Positions 8,613 through 17,257 of a stretch of DNA of 64,000 nucleotides are shown here, piece by piece. Origin of the DNA: Caldilineaceae bacterium (GTDB taxonomy: Bacteria; Chloroflexota; Anaerolineae; Caldilineales; Caldilineaceae); NCBI GenBank assembly GCA_020846635.1, contig JADLDO010000036.1, positions 62,001-126,000 of the forward strand, read 5' to 3'. The notes below the pieces were generated by a model. That model was not told the DNA's origin, ran no database searches, and was given only the letters and a program-made list of their open reading frames with translations. Each line of letters opens with the position of its first letter. The first letter of the stretch is position 1. Made by a program: the position numbers and the translations under genes.

Positions 8613-9503
8613 TTAGCGGGCGCGCAGGGCTAGCTGGAGGCGGCGACGTTCGGCGGTGCTTTCCAGCGTAAAGAGCACGAGGGCAACCCAGATGAAGGCA
8701 AAGCCGACGAGCTGGCTTTGGCTAAAGGGTTCATGGTAGAGCGCGATGCCGATGACGAACTGCATGGTGGGCGCAATATATTGTAGGAGGCCCAGCAATG
8801 TCATTGAAACTCGTTTGGCACCGGCGCTAAAGAGCAGGAGCGGCAGTGCGGTTAAGGGGCCGCCGAGGATAAGCAACAGGGAGGTCTGCCAGTTGCCCAT
8901 CCCAAAGGTGCCTTGACCGCTTTGGTCGAGTGAGAACAGATAAATCGTGAGGGGAATGGCAAGGAAGGTAGTCTCCAGGAAAAGTCCTTCCAGTGCGGGC
9001 AGGGTAGCGGTCTTTTTCAGCAAGGCATAGAAGGCGAAAGAGCCTGCTAGGCCGAGTGCGACCCAGGGCAGCCGGCCATAGTCGATGGTGAGATAGGTGA
9101 CGCCCGCGGCGGCCACGGCGATGGCGATCCACTGCCAGAGGCGCGGGCGTTCGCGCAAGAAGATGATGCCCAACAGCACATTGACCAATGGATTGATAAA
9201 GTAGCCCAGGCTCGATTCTACGATTTGATCGTTGTTGATCGCGTAGATATAAATGAGCCAGTTGGCTAGAATGAGGATGGCTGTGGCGGCAAAGGTGAGG
9301 ATGACGCGCGGTTGTCGCAGCACGTCGCCCAGCCAACGCCAATTGCGCTGCCAGATCAGGACGAGCGCGGCGACCACAGCCGACCAAATGACACGATGGG
9401 AAGTGGTTTCGAGGCCAGGGATAGCCGAGAGAAATTTCCAGTAGATGGGGAGAAATCCCCAGATGATGTAGCAACTTAGGGCATACAATGCGCCGCGACT
9501 CAT
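8613..9503 (-). CDS. rarD: RarD, EamA-family transporter
   Basis: A 296-residue membrane protein with about ten helices and two EamA repeats. The N-terminus MSRGALYALSCYIIWGFLPIYWK closely matches RarD proteins, and NWLIYIYAIN with the GYFINPLVNVLLG segment near residue 95 is diagnostic. RarD is associated with chloramphenicol sensitivity and is thought to export small metabolites; the true substrate is unknown. The ATG at 9503 was chosen from this family N-terminus. It follows the enolase-superfamily gene after 43 bases on the same strand. Confidence 0.88.
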   Translation of the reverse strand: MSRGALYALSCYIIWGFLPIYWKFLSAIPGLETTSHRVIWSAVVAALVLIWQRNWRWLGDVLRQPRVILTFAATAILILANWLIYIYAINNDQIVESSLGYFINPLVNVLLGIIFLRERPRLWQWIAIAVAAAGVTYLTIDYGRLPWVALGLAGSFAFYALLKKTATLPALEGLFLETTFLAIPLTIYLFSLDQSGQGTFGMGNWQTSLLLILGGPLTALPLLLFSAGAKRVSMTLLGLLQYIAPTMQFVIGIALYHEPFSQSQLVGFAFIWVALVLFTLESTAERRRLQLALRAR

Positions 9504-9546
9504 AAGTATCCGTTCAAAAGTAGGTGAATGACCCTCGCGATGTTTG

Positions 9547-10683
9547 TCACTCGGAGATGACCTGCTCGACCAGGTCATAATTCAACTCGACGCCCAACCC
9601 AGGGCCTTGAGGCATGGCGATATAGCCCTGGGCATCGACTACGGGGGGCTCTTGCAGTATGGCAAAGCCGTGGCGATAGTCCCCGATAGGCGGTTCATGG
9701 AGAAGCTCGATGTAGGGTGCATTTGCCCATGCGGCGACCAGATGCAGGTGGGCAACAGTGCCGAGGCCGCGGCCTCCATGATGGGGCACGATTTGCTTGT
9801 CGTGAGCCGCGCCCAGTGTGTAAACCTTACGAAGCTCGGTGATGCCTATTATGACCATACCTTCTGGTTGGAGAATGTCATAGACATTGGCATCGAGCAT
9901 CTGGATAAACTCATGTAGATTGCGGTTGTTCTCGCCTCCAGCAATCGGCATGGCGACGGCTGCGTTAATGCGTGCCAAATCGGCAAAGGCAAAGCGGGGC
10001 AGAGGTTCTTCGAGCCAGTAGCAGCCTAACTGATCGAGGGCACGCGCACTCTCCAGCGCGCGGCGGAAATCCCAGCGAACACCGGGCTGCCATTGTCCAG
10101 CCGATTGTGCCTGGTTGGCATCTACCATGATCTCCATGCGGTCGCCCACTGCCGCGCGCACCAGTTCGACGGTGCGAATGTCTTCTTGGATGGTGGCATG
10201 GTGGATGCGAAGCTTGACGGCCTGCCAGCCCTCATCAGCAAGTTGCGCCGCAAAGCCGGCGCGCTTTTCCGGCGTGGAGAGGATGACTGTGCTGGCGTAG
10301 GCTGCCACCTTGTCTTTGCCGCTTCCCCAAAGCTTATAGAGCGGTTGGTTACAGAGCTTGCCAATGAGATCCCAAAGTGCGACATCGACGCCTGCTGCTC
10401 CCTGGTAGGGCAAGCCTAAGGCGTAATAACGGAGCGCCGCGGCGTGCTGCTCCACGTCGAAGGGATCGGTGCCGATGAGGATGCGGCGGACTACACTTAG
10501 AAGATTGGTGGCGAAACCTGGCCCAATGCCAATCACACCTGTGTCCGTGTGGATCTCTGTGACGAAGCCGCCACCCGTGGTAATAACCATGCGCCCACCG
10601 AGGTCCCAAGCGGGTTCTAATGTGCCGATCTGTTGCAGTGTGCGCAATTGTAGCAAGCGTACATCGGTAATGCGTGGACGCAT
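9547..10683 (-). CDS. Mandelate racemase/muconate lactonizing enzyme family (sugar-acid dehydratase-like)
   Basis: A 378-residue enolase-superfamily enzyme. Visible are the capping domain, a KxR pair (AVKLRIH), metal ligands in MVDANQA, WLEEPLP and AGGENN, and a catalytic His in VPHHGGRG. This arrangement fits sugar-acid dehydratases or racemases of the mandelate racemase group, although the usual Asp of the His-Asp dyad appears as QPEG. The reaction would abstract a proton alpha to a carboxylate with Mg2+. The start at 10683 has GGGGAG upstream; an ATG 24 bases earlier has no ribosome site. It leads into rarD and the 112-residue gene. Confidence 0.85.
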   Translation of the reverse strand: MRPRITDVRLLQLRTLQQIGTLEPAWDLGGRMVITTGGGFVTEIHTDTGVIGIGPGFATNLLSVVRRILIGTDPFDVEQHAAALRYYALGLPYQGAAGVDVALWDLIGKLCNQPLYKLWGSGKDKVAAYASTVILSTPEKRAGFAAQLADEGWQAVKLRIHHATIQEDIRTVELVRAAVGDRMEIMVDANQAQSAGQWQPGVRWDFRRALESARALDQLGCYWLEEPLPRFAFADLARINAAVAMPIAGGENNRNLHEFIQMLDANVYDILQPEGMVIIGITELRKVYTLGAAHDKQIVPHHGGRGLGTVAHLHLVAAWANAPYIELLHEPPIGDYRHGFAILQEPPVVDAQGYIAMPQGPGLGVELNYDLVEQVISE

Positions 10684-10878
10684 TGGACTTTTCTCCCCGT
10701 GGGCCATTCTATGGATACGGATTCAAAGCGCATTGCGGGCGCGCAGGATGCCCACAAACCTTGTTGCCTGTACTGTGTTACTTCTACTATGGTACTTGAA
10801 GTGAGCGAGTTGTACCGAATTGTCGCAGGTGGATTGTCACAATATCGATCTGTCTAGCGCCATCTGTCAGGGAAAGAG

Positions 10879-11682
10879 TCAGCGGGTGGCAAGTAGCTCA
10901 ACCGGGCTGCGCGAGTGTAGGAGCTTTGCCGTCTGCGCGGGCAGATCGGGCGTGTCGAGCCTCTTGGTCTGGGTGTGGCTAACCCACTGTAGGGTAAAGC
11001 CTTGAGCGAGGAGAAAGCGCGGCAGGGCATCGGGCGCATGACCGGCTGCTTGTTGAAGCGTTGGATGCCATTCGACGATGAGGCGCAGTGTGGATGAGGC
11101 TAAGATACGCGACATGCCCTGCAAGACATCCAGTTCGGCCCCTTCCACGTCGATCTTCACCAAGTCGGGCGTGTTGGGGATGAGTTCGTCGAGCGGAGCC
11201 GCTAGCACCTCTACGGTGCGCGTGATGGGGGCATAGAAGTTGTCCTCAAAAAGACTGTTGACGGCGCTGACATCGCCGCGCAAGAAGAAGTGTCGAAGGG
11301 CGGATTCGCTGCCCGCGGCATAGGGCAAGACGACGACGTTGGTCAGGTGATTAGTAAAGAGATTGGCATAGAGAACGGTCAAATTGTCCTGCGCCGGTTC
11401 GATGGCATAGACACGTCCTGTGGGGCCGGCGCGGTAGGCGGCATAGAGGGTGTTGTAACCAATGTTTGCGCCGACATCGACCACGGTTGCGCCGGGGCGA
11501 ACGAAGCTATCCAACATGCGCTGCATTCTAAGGTTGCCCAATACGACCGAGAGCCGGATGGGCAAAGAGCCTGGTACATGGAGTTGCATACCGGCAAGGG
11601 ATACCGGTTGGGCAAGAAGGGTTTGGAGCAGAGATCGCAGCAGATTTAGGCGGGGGCGGAGTGGGAGAGTTCGTTGCGTCAT
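10879..11682 (-). CDS. FkbM-family methyltransferase
   Basis: A 267-residue SAM-dependent methyltransferase. The SAM-binding motif VVDVGANIGYNT lies at residues 67-78, an acidic strand AIEPAQDN follows, and the FkbM signature LVKIDVEGAELDVLQG lies near residue 170. Members O-methylate sugars, glycolipids or natural products. It stands alone between the enolase-superfamily gene and the divergent S41 peptidase gene, so context gives no acceptor. Confidence 0.87.
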   Translation of the reverse strand: MTQRTLPLRPRLNLLRSLLQTLLAQPVSLAGMQLHVPGSLPIRLSVVLGNLRMQRMLDSFVRPGATVVDVGANIGYNTLYAAYRAGPTGRVYAIEPAQDNLTVLYANLFTNHLTNVVVLPYAAGSESALRHFFLRGDVSAVNSLFEDNFYAPITRTVEVLAAPLDELIPNTPDLVKIDVEGAELDVLQGMSRILASSTLRLIVEWHPTLQQAAGHAPDALPRFLLAQGFTLQWVSHTQTKRLDTPDLPAQTAKLLHSRSPVELLATR

Positions 11683-12058
11683 TGGTCGATATCGTTTCTG
11701 GTGGATACCATGACGTATTTGTACAGGATTTGTGTATGGACGAGTATAGCGAACCGGCTACGCAGGCGCAAGGGCCGCATGACGGCAAGTGTATCCTTGT
11801 GATGGTTGTATGCTGCTTTGACCAGGAGGGGCACTGTAGGTATACTCGAATAGTTGGACATTGCCGTTATCGGCTGCCTAAGCTCTTGTCTAAGCTCTCG
11901 CTGGTTCGTCCCTGCCTAGTGGGTGAGTTCTGTTCATTTACCACAAGGGCAACACGGGTTACAGCTTTTGCGCTGCGACAGTGTACTGTAGTGGAATGAC
12001 GCGATCGGTCCTGGCGCAATGCTACGCGTGCAGGTGACATATTAGCGAGAATCCTTAT
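11683..12058. promoter_or_regulatory. Divergent intergenic region with a strong promoter for the S41 peptidase gene
   Basis: No gene is evident in 376 bases. A near-consensus promoter, TTGACC at 11818-11823, 17-base spacer and TATACT at 11841-11846, faces the S41 gene about 210 bases upstream of its start. The long leader shows no recognised riboswitch and no clear terminator. Confidence 0.6.
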
Positions 12059-13315
12059 ATGAATCGTTGGGTAAAAGTTGGCGCGATCAGTATCGCCTTG
12101 ATCATTGTCGTGTTTACATCATTGGGGGCCGGAATTCTCATTGGTACTACCGGGTTTGGGATCTTCGCGGGGAGCCCGCCCAACGATGTTGAACCTGACG
12201 AATTTCGCATTTTTTGGCAAGCCTGGGATACGGTTCATAAGAACTTTGTGGATCGGGCGGCATTGGATGATCAAGAATTAACGTATGGTGCCATCCGCGG
12301 CATGGTGCAAGCGCTGGGGGATGAGGGACATACAGCGTTTCTGACTGCTGCGGAACGCGAACGGCAGCAGACGGAGTTGTCGGGAACCTTTAGCGGCATT
12401 GGCGCACAGTTGGGTGTGCGCGATCAACTGCCGGTGATTGTGGCTCCCTTTGACGGCTCGCCTGCTGACCAGGCCGGTGTGAAGGCCGGTGACATTATCC
12501 TGGCGGTCGATGGTGAAGACGTGACCTCGCTGCCTTTGAACGATATTGTCAACAAGATTCGCGGGCCAGAAGGTACGGACGTTACGCTGTCGCTGCTGCG
12601 CCCGGATGGAAGCCGGAGTGTAGAGGTGACGATTACGCGCGGGGAGATCAAAGTTCCGGCGGCGAGTTGGGCCATGATACCGGGTACATCGGTGGCGTTG
12701 ATCCGCTTGAGCCAGTTCACCGCCAACGCCGAGCAGGATGTGGTGAAATCGCTCAAGGAGGCCAAAGAAGCGGGCGCAACGAGCATGATCCTGGATGTGC
12801 GCAACAATCCAGGTGGGCTGCTGGAGCAGGCGATTAATGTGACAAGCCAGTTCCTGACCGGCGGCGATGTGCTGCTTGAGGAGGATGCGAACGGCAATCG
12901 TAAGGCGTATGCCGTGAAGCCGGGGGGAGAAGGGACGGAGTTGCCGATGGTGGTGCTGATCAATGGGGGCTCGGCAAGCTCGTCCGAAATCCTTGCCGGG
13001 GCGATCCAAGACCATGATCGTGGTGAACTGGTTGGGCAAACGACCTTTGGAACCGGTACGGTGCTTCAGCCTTTTATTCTGGAAGATGGCTCAGCGTTAT
13101 TGGTGGGTACACGCCAATGGCTAACGCCTAAGGGGCGCTTGATCCGCAAGCAGGGAATATCACCGGATTATGAGGTGACATTGCCGATTGAGGCCGATCT
13201 GTTGACGCCGGAGGAGATCAAGGATTTGGATGCATCGGAAGTCCTCGCCAGTGAGGATAGCCAGTTGCTCAAGGCGCTTGAATTACTTGGTGTATCGTTA
13301 ACTAAAGCTAAATAA
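12059..13315 (+). CDS. S41-family (C-terminal processing) peptidase with PDZ domain
   Basis: A 418-residue protein with an N-terminal membrane anchor (residues about 7-32), a helical region, a PDZ domain near residues 110-190 and the S41 catalytic core. The nucleophile region is NGGSASSSEILAGA. The usual F-G-K-G-x-V-Q segment, which supplies the catalytic Lys and Gln, reads FGTGTVL, so both residues differ. The protein probably sits outside the membrane and trims or binds proteins there. A near-consensus promoter lies about 210 bases upstream. The ribosome site is poor. Chloroflexota homologues with this Thr variant seem familiar from memory, so it may define a subgroup. Confidence 0.85.
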   Translation: MNRWVKVGAISIALIIVVFTSLGAGILIGTTGFGIFAGSPPNDVEPDEFRIFWQAWDTVHKNFVDRAALDDQELTYGAIRGMVQALGDEGHTAFLTAAERERQQTELSGTFSGIGAQLGVRDQLPVIVAPFDGSPADQAGVKAGDIILAVDGEDVTSLPLNDIVNKIRGPEGTDVTLSLLRPDGSRSVEVTITRGEIKVPAASWAMIPGTSVALIRLSQFTANAEQDVVKSLKEAKEAGATSMILDVRNNPGGLLEQAINVTSQFLTGGDVLLEEDANGNRKAYAVKPGGEGTELPMVVLINGGSASSSEILAGAIQDHDRGELVGQTTFGTGTVLQPFILEDGSALLVGTRQWLTPKGRLIRKQGISPDYEVTLPIEADLLTPEEIKDLDASEVLASEDSQLLKALELLGVSLTKAK

Positions 13316-13354
13316 ATAATTCAGTCCACAACATTCTAGACTGACAAGGACCAT

Positions 13355-14656
13355 ATGCCGGCAGCCCCATCTGCACCAGGGCCAGGACGCGATCCATACT
13401 TGGCATTTCGCAGCCAAGCCTATCGCGCTTACACCATTGGTTGGTTTATTGCTTTGATTGGCACACGTATTCAAAGTGTTGCCATTGCCTGGGAGATGTA
13501 CCAGCGCACAGGGGATGCACTGTCACTGGGTTTGGTCGGACTAGCGCAGGCGCTGCCGACCATATTGCTGGCGCTGCCCGCTGGATATCTGGCAGACCGT
13601 TTTGACCGCACCAAGATTGTGATGCTCAGCCTGGTGCTGATGACCCTGACATCAGCGGCCCTGGCGGTATTGTCCTACACAGATGGCAGTGTGGAATTGA
13701 TGTATCTGTTCCTCTTTCTGGATGCCGCTGCGGTCATTATGGGGCGTCCGGCTCGTGTGGCGATGATGCCGCAACTGGTTCCGATGAGTTCATTTCCGAA
13801 TGCCGTCATGTGGAATACGAGCATGAGCCAGTTTACGTCAGTCATCGGGCCGGCGTTGGGGGGCCTGGTGGTGGCATGGAATGTGCCCGCCGCCTATGTG
13901 ATTACCGCGGCCAGTTCGCTCATCTACCTGTTGATGGTCGCGAGGATTAAGTTGCCACCTGGCATGAAGCCGGTCGGCGCGGCGTCATTTCGGACCCTTG
14001 CAGCGGGACTCCAGTTTGTCTGGAACAAGCGCATCATCTTTACCCTGATCTCGTTGGACATGTTTGCGGTGCTGTTGGGGGGTGCGGTCTACCTGCTGCC
14101 GATTTTTGCCGAAGACATCCTGCAGGTGGGGGCAACAGGGTTTGGCTGGCTGCGCGCGGCACCTGCGGTTGGTGCGTTTGTTGTCAGTATCGGTTTGGTC
14201 TATTTGCCGCCCATGCAGCGGGCCGGGCGCACGATGCTCTTGTGTGTGGCTGCATTTGGCGCGGTGACAATTGTCTTTGGGCTCTCCAAGTCGTTTTGGC
14301 TCTCTTTTGCCATGCTGGCCTTGACGGGCTCCTTTGACACAGTCAGTATGATCATCCGGCAAACGTTGATTCAACTGCTGACACCTGACGAGATGCGGGG
14401 CCGGGTGTCGGCTGTCAATAGTATTTTCGTCGGCGCATCGAATGAATTGGGTGGCCTCGAGTCGGGACTGGTGGCGCATTGGTTCGGGCCTGTGTTTGCC
14501 GCGGTTAGCGGTGGAATCGGTACGATACTTGTCGTTTTTGGCGCTGCGTTCCTGTCGCCGGAATTGCGGCGGTATGGGCCGTTGGTGGAAGTCGCAGAGC
14601 CATCACCACTTCCTTCGACGCCAGCCGGTGCTGCTGTTGGTGCGTCAGACGACTAA
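13355..14656 (+). CDS. MFS transporter (MFS_3/EntS-like exporter)
   Basis: A 433-residue membrane protein with twelve predicted helices. The loop motif AGYLADRFDRTKI between helices 2 and 3 is the MFS signature, and the N-terminus FRSQAYRAYTIGWFIALIGTRIQSVAIAWEMY is typical of the EntS/MFS_3 group, which exports siderophores or drugs by proton antiport. AAGGA lies 4 bases before the ATG. It follows the S41 gene by 39 bases and precedes the hydrolase by 54, so the three may share a transcript. The substrate is unknown. Confidence 0.86.
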   Translation: MPAAPSAPGPGRDPYLAFRSQAYRAYTIGWFIALIGTRIQSVAIAWEMYQRTGDALSLGLVGLAQALPTILLALPAGYLADRFDRTKIVMLSLVLMTLTSAALAVLSYTDGSVELMYLFLFLDAAAVIMGRPARVAMMPQLVPMSSFPNAVMWNTSMSQFTSVIGPALGGLVVAWNVPAAYVITAASSLIYLLMVARIKLPPGMKPVGAASFRTLAAGLQFVWNKRIIFTLISLDMFAVLLGGAVYLLPIFAEDILQVGATGFGWLRAAPAVGAFVVSIGLVYLPPMQRAGRTMLLCVAAFGAVTIVFGLSKSFWLSFAMLALTGSFDTVSMIIRQTLIQLLTPDEMRGRVSAVNSIFVGASNELGGLESGLVAHWFGPVFAAVSGGIGTILVVFGAAFLSPELRRYGPLVEVAEPSPLPSTPAGAAVGASDD

Positions 14657-14710
14657 CCAAAACAATTTTAACTAAAGCAATTTGATAGAACTATTTGATG
14701 AGGAGTCATG

Positions 14711-15538
14711 ATGTCTAAGTGGCAGGAAGGCTATGTAGATAGCAATGGTATCCGTCTGCATTATGTACGAACGGGCGGCGACAAAGCCCCTATGGTGCTT
14801 GTACATGGTCTTACGGATAACGCTCTGACATGGACGCGCTTTGCAAATGTCTTTTCGGTCACCTATGACCTGGTGATGGTCGATGCGCGTGGTCATGGGC
14901 TATCTGACAAGCCGGAAAGTGGCTATTCGGGGCTTGATCATGCACGTGACTTGGCGGGTCTGATCCAGGCGCTTTCATTACAGAATCCTATCGTTGTGGG
15001 ACATTCGATGGGCTCGGTCACTATCTCGTGGTTGCTCTCTGAGTTTCCCGAACTTGCGGCTGCGGCCATTTTGGAAGATCCTGTGTGGCGTTGGCCTGTG
15101 CTTGTGGAACAAAATGGCAGTGGCAAGCGTGCGGGCTATGAAGATTGGCGCACTCGCTTGGCGGCACGCAAAGAGTTGTCTAAAGAAGAGAGTGTCGCGC
15201 GCGGGTGGCGCGAACGTCCGCTGTGGTCTGTGGAAGATCACGATGCCGATGCCCTTGCCAAAGAGCAGGTTTCTTTGCAGGTGCTTGATTTTATTCTGAC
15301 GAATGAGCAAACCTGGGCAGAGCAAGTTGCAAAGTTCGAAGTGCCGGTGTTGTTGGTCTATGGCGAAACCGAACGTGGTGGGATTGTCGGGCCGGACATT
15401 GCGGCAGAGGCAAAACGCATCAATGCGCTGGTCGAGCCCGTACAGGTCCCAGGCGTGGGTCACTCGATCCGCCGCGAGCGGTTTGATGAGTACGTTGCTG
15501 TGGTACGTGAATTCTTGGCACGTGTGCGCAGGGGTTAG
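14711..15538 (+). CDS. Alpha/beta hydrolase
   Basis: A 275-residue cytosolic alpha/beta-hydrolase. Seen are the oxyanion strand VLVHGLTDN, the nucleophile elbow VGHSMGSV (Ser near residue 100), an acid residue around LVYGETERGG and a final His in VPGVGHSIRRE. Ester, lactone or peptide bonds are typical targets, and the exact substrate is open. Two ATGs are adjacent; the second is preferred because AGGAG then has a 5-base spacing. It is the last gene of the + strand run that starts with the S41 peptidase and ends at an inverted repeat. Confidence 0.85.
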   Translation: MSKWQEGYVDSNGIRLHYVRTGGDKAPMVLVHGLTDNALTWTRFANVFSVTYDLVMVDARGHGLSDKPESGYSGLDHARDLAGLIQALSLQNPIVVGHSMGSVTISWLLSEFPELAAAAILEDPVWRWPVLVEQNGSGKRAGYEDWRTRLAARKELSKEESVARGWRERPLWSVEDHDADALAKEQVSLQVLDFILTNEQTWAEQVAKFEVPVLLVYGETERGGIVGPDIAAEAKRINALVEPVQVPGVGHSIRRERFDEYVAVVREFLARVRRG

Positions 15539-15546
15539 TTTGCCTT

Positions 15547-15612
15547 AGGAACCGTTTGAAATGGTATGTGTAAGAGCCAGGCTAGGCTTTTCAAACCATT
15601 TCTCCGGTTCCT
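15547..15612. terminator. Imperfect inverted repeat between convergent genes
   Basis: AGGAACCG...ATGGT at 15547-15565 pairs with ACCATTTC...GGTTCCT at 15595-15612, with a few mismatches. It lies exactly between the hydrolase stop and the P-loop kinase stop, so it probably serves both as a terminator. No long T-run is present. Confidence 0.5.
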
Positions 15613-15616
15613 ACAT

Positions 15617-16123
15617 CTAGCCGTTCACTTTGTCCATCACGCTTGCCAAGCGACGTGCAAGTTCTTCGACCGGGATCGTGCTGTTGTCGATTTTTTCATC
15701 GAAGTCTGTGAAGTTCTGCATTTCGGCATAGAGCATTTCGACTTCGTGAGCGGGCAGCCAGCCGCGCCCCTGGTTACGACGTAGTATCTCGTCCAGTGAA
15801 GGCATCAGGAGCACAATCTTGGGCTTGTGAGGGGAAAGCCATTCTCTGTACAGGTCGATTGTGTAGCTCCAGATGAAATCTAGGAGGATCACGTCGCAGC
15901 TATTTGCGGCGAAGCGCGTGGCGAGCAGGCAGGCATTTTCTACGCCAAAACGCATCTGTCGTTTTCCTTCGTCGCCTTGCCACGGTGCGATGTGCGGCTG
16001 GACGAGCATCCAACGCACTTGATCGACATCGATGACGGCGCATCGTTCTCGCCGGTGTGCGATCAGCGGCGCTACGCTGTTTTTGCCGGAAGCGGGCGGC
16101 CCTGTCAGAAGCAATATACTCAT
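15617..16123 (-). CDS. P-loop kinase-like ATPase
   Basis: A 168-residue protein with Walker A GPPASGKNS at residues 8-16 and an acidic Asp pair in VIDVDQVRW, resembling small-molecule kinases of the AAA_33/zeta-toxin/shikimate-kinase type. An Arg-rich lid (LRRNQGRGW) follows. The start at 16123 places the P-loop at the usual distance; the frame is open upstream but overlaps the ROK gene. No Shine-Dalgarno is evident, so translation may be coupled to the ROK gene that ends 25 bases upstream. The phosphate acceptor is unknown. Confidence 0.7.
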   Translation of the reverse strand: MSILLLTGPPASGKNSVAPLIAHRRERCAVIDVDQVRWMLVQPHIAPWQGDEGKRQMRFGVENACLLATRFAANSCDVILLDFIWSYTIDLYREWLSPHKPKIVLLMPSLDEILRRNQGRGWLPAHEVEMLYAEMQNFTDFDEKIDNSTIPVEELARRLASVMDKVNG

Positions 16124-16148
16124 GGTGGTATGTTGGCTGTGAATCCGG

Positions 16149-17093
16149 CTAGCGTTGATTGCTGGTGAAGGCGAGCCACGCTGCGCCGGCCAGGGCTGCA
16201 TCTGTGCCCAGTTCGGCGCGGCGCAGATCGACACCTGCCGGGCCGGGCATGGGGTTGGCGCGGAGGGAAGTCTCAAAATGCCGCCACCACAGGTCGCCCA
16301 TCTCTGGAACACCACCCCCAATCACCAATACCTCTGGATCGAAAACGTTAAGAACGCCCCCAAGCGCAATCCCCAGAATTTGCGCGCCTTCGGCAATGGC
16401 ACTCAGGGCATGGCTATCACCCTGGCGCGCGTAGGCAGCGACAGCTTTGAGATCGACTGGTTCGCGGATGCCGCTCAGTTCACGGTAGCGTTGGGTCATG
16501 GCGGGGCCGCTGGTATAGGCTTCCAGGTGGCCTGTAGCTCCGCAACTACAACGGCGTGTGCCATCGTAGTCCACGACTAGGTGGCAGATTTCACCGGCGC
16601 TCCAGGTTGCGCCTCGCCAGATTTCGCCATGCTGCACCAACGCGCCGCCGAGTCCTGTGCCGATGGCGATATAGAGCGCTGCCTGGTAGCCGCGCCCCGC
16701 GCCAAAATGGTGTTCACCCAAAGCAACCGCATTGACATCATTGTCCACGAAGGTAGGAAGGCCCAAAGCTGTCTCTACTTCATTGGCAAGGGGCAGTCCT
16801 GACCAGCCAGGCAGCGTGTCGGATGCATAGGCGATACGACCGCGATCGACATCGACTTGACCCCCTGTGCCGATGCCAATGGCGCTGACCTGGAGGCCAT
16901 AGCGATTGGCGATACTGAGCATTTCTCGGCCTGCCTCACGCGTTGTCTGGAGAATGGCAGGCGCACCGAGATCGGCGCGGGTGGGACGTATAAGGCGATG
17001 GATGATCGCTCCTTGCCGGTTGACTAAGGCCGCTGCGATTTTGGTGCCGCCAATGTCAAGGGCCAAGACATAGTCAGTGCTCAGTTCGGACAT
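16149..17093 (-). CDS. ROK-family sugar kinase
   Basis: A 314-residue ROK protein without an N-terminal helix-turn-helix, so a kinase is more likely than a repressor. Motifs are the phosphate loop ALDIGGTKIAAAL, GTGTGLGGAL, the active-site stretch DNDVNAVALGEH, GEICHLV and a zinc motif C-S-C-G-A-T-G-H-L-E in which the third Cys is His. ATP-dependent phosphorylation of glucose, fructose or an N-acetyl-hexosamine is expected. AGAGGAA precedes the ATG. The small P-loop kinase follows after 25 bases. Confidence 0.87.
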   Translation of the reverse strand: MSELSTDYVLALDIGGTKIAAALVNRQGAIIHRLIRPTRADLGAPAILQTTREAGREMLSIANRYGLQVSAIGIGTGGQVDVDRGRIAYASDTLPGWSGLPLANEVETALGLPTFVDNDVNAVALGEHHFGAGRGYQAALYIAIGTGLGGALVQHGEIWRGATWSAGEICHLVVDYDGTRRCSCGATGHLEAYTSGPAMTQRYRELSGIREPVDLKAVAAYARQGDSHALSAIAEGAQILGIALGGVLNVFDPEVLVIGGGVPEMGDLWWRHFETSLRANPMPGPAGVDLRRAELGTDAALAGAAWLAFTSNQR

Positions 17094-17150
17094 AGAGTGT
17101 TCCTCTGGTCGGTTGGGTATCGGTATTTTAGTCTAGATTAGGCTGGAAAC

Positions 17151-17209
17151 TTGAGCAAGTCTGCCATCTGCGGCATACTGCGGCGTAATAGATTTTTACA
17201 TGATAAATC
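17151..17209 (+). promoter_or_regulatory. Promoter plus operator-like palindrome for the Gfo/Idh/MocA gene
   Basis: TTGAGC (17151-17156), a 17-base spacer and CATACT (17174-17179) form a fair sigma-70-type promoter. A dyad GATTT-N9-AAATC at 17191-17209 sits just after the predicted transcription start, where a repressor could block transcription. Confidence 0.45.
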
Positions 17210-17257
17210 AAACCTTTGCCTGGGCAGAATCCCGGTGTACTCGACAGGAGTAGAATT

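Noticed and set aside
12278..13039. 253-codon minus-strand frame opposite the S41 gene
   Set aside because: Antisense shadow of a strong gene, with biased composition and no motif.
16149..17093. ROK protein as a transcription repressor
   Set aside because: No N-terminal helix-turn-helix domain; the protein starts directly with the ATPase phosphate loop.
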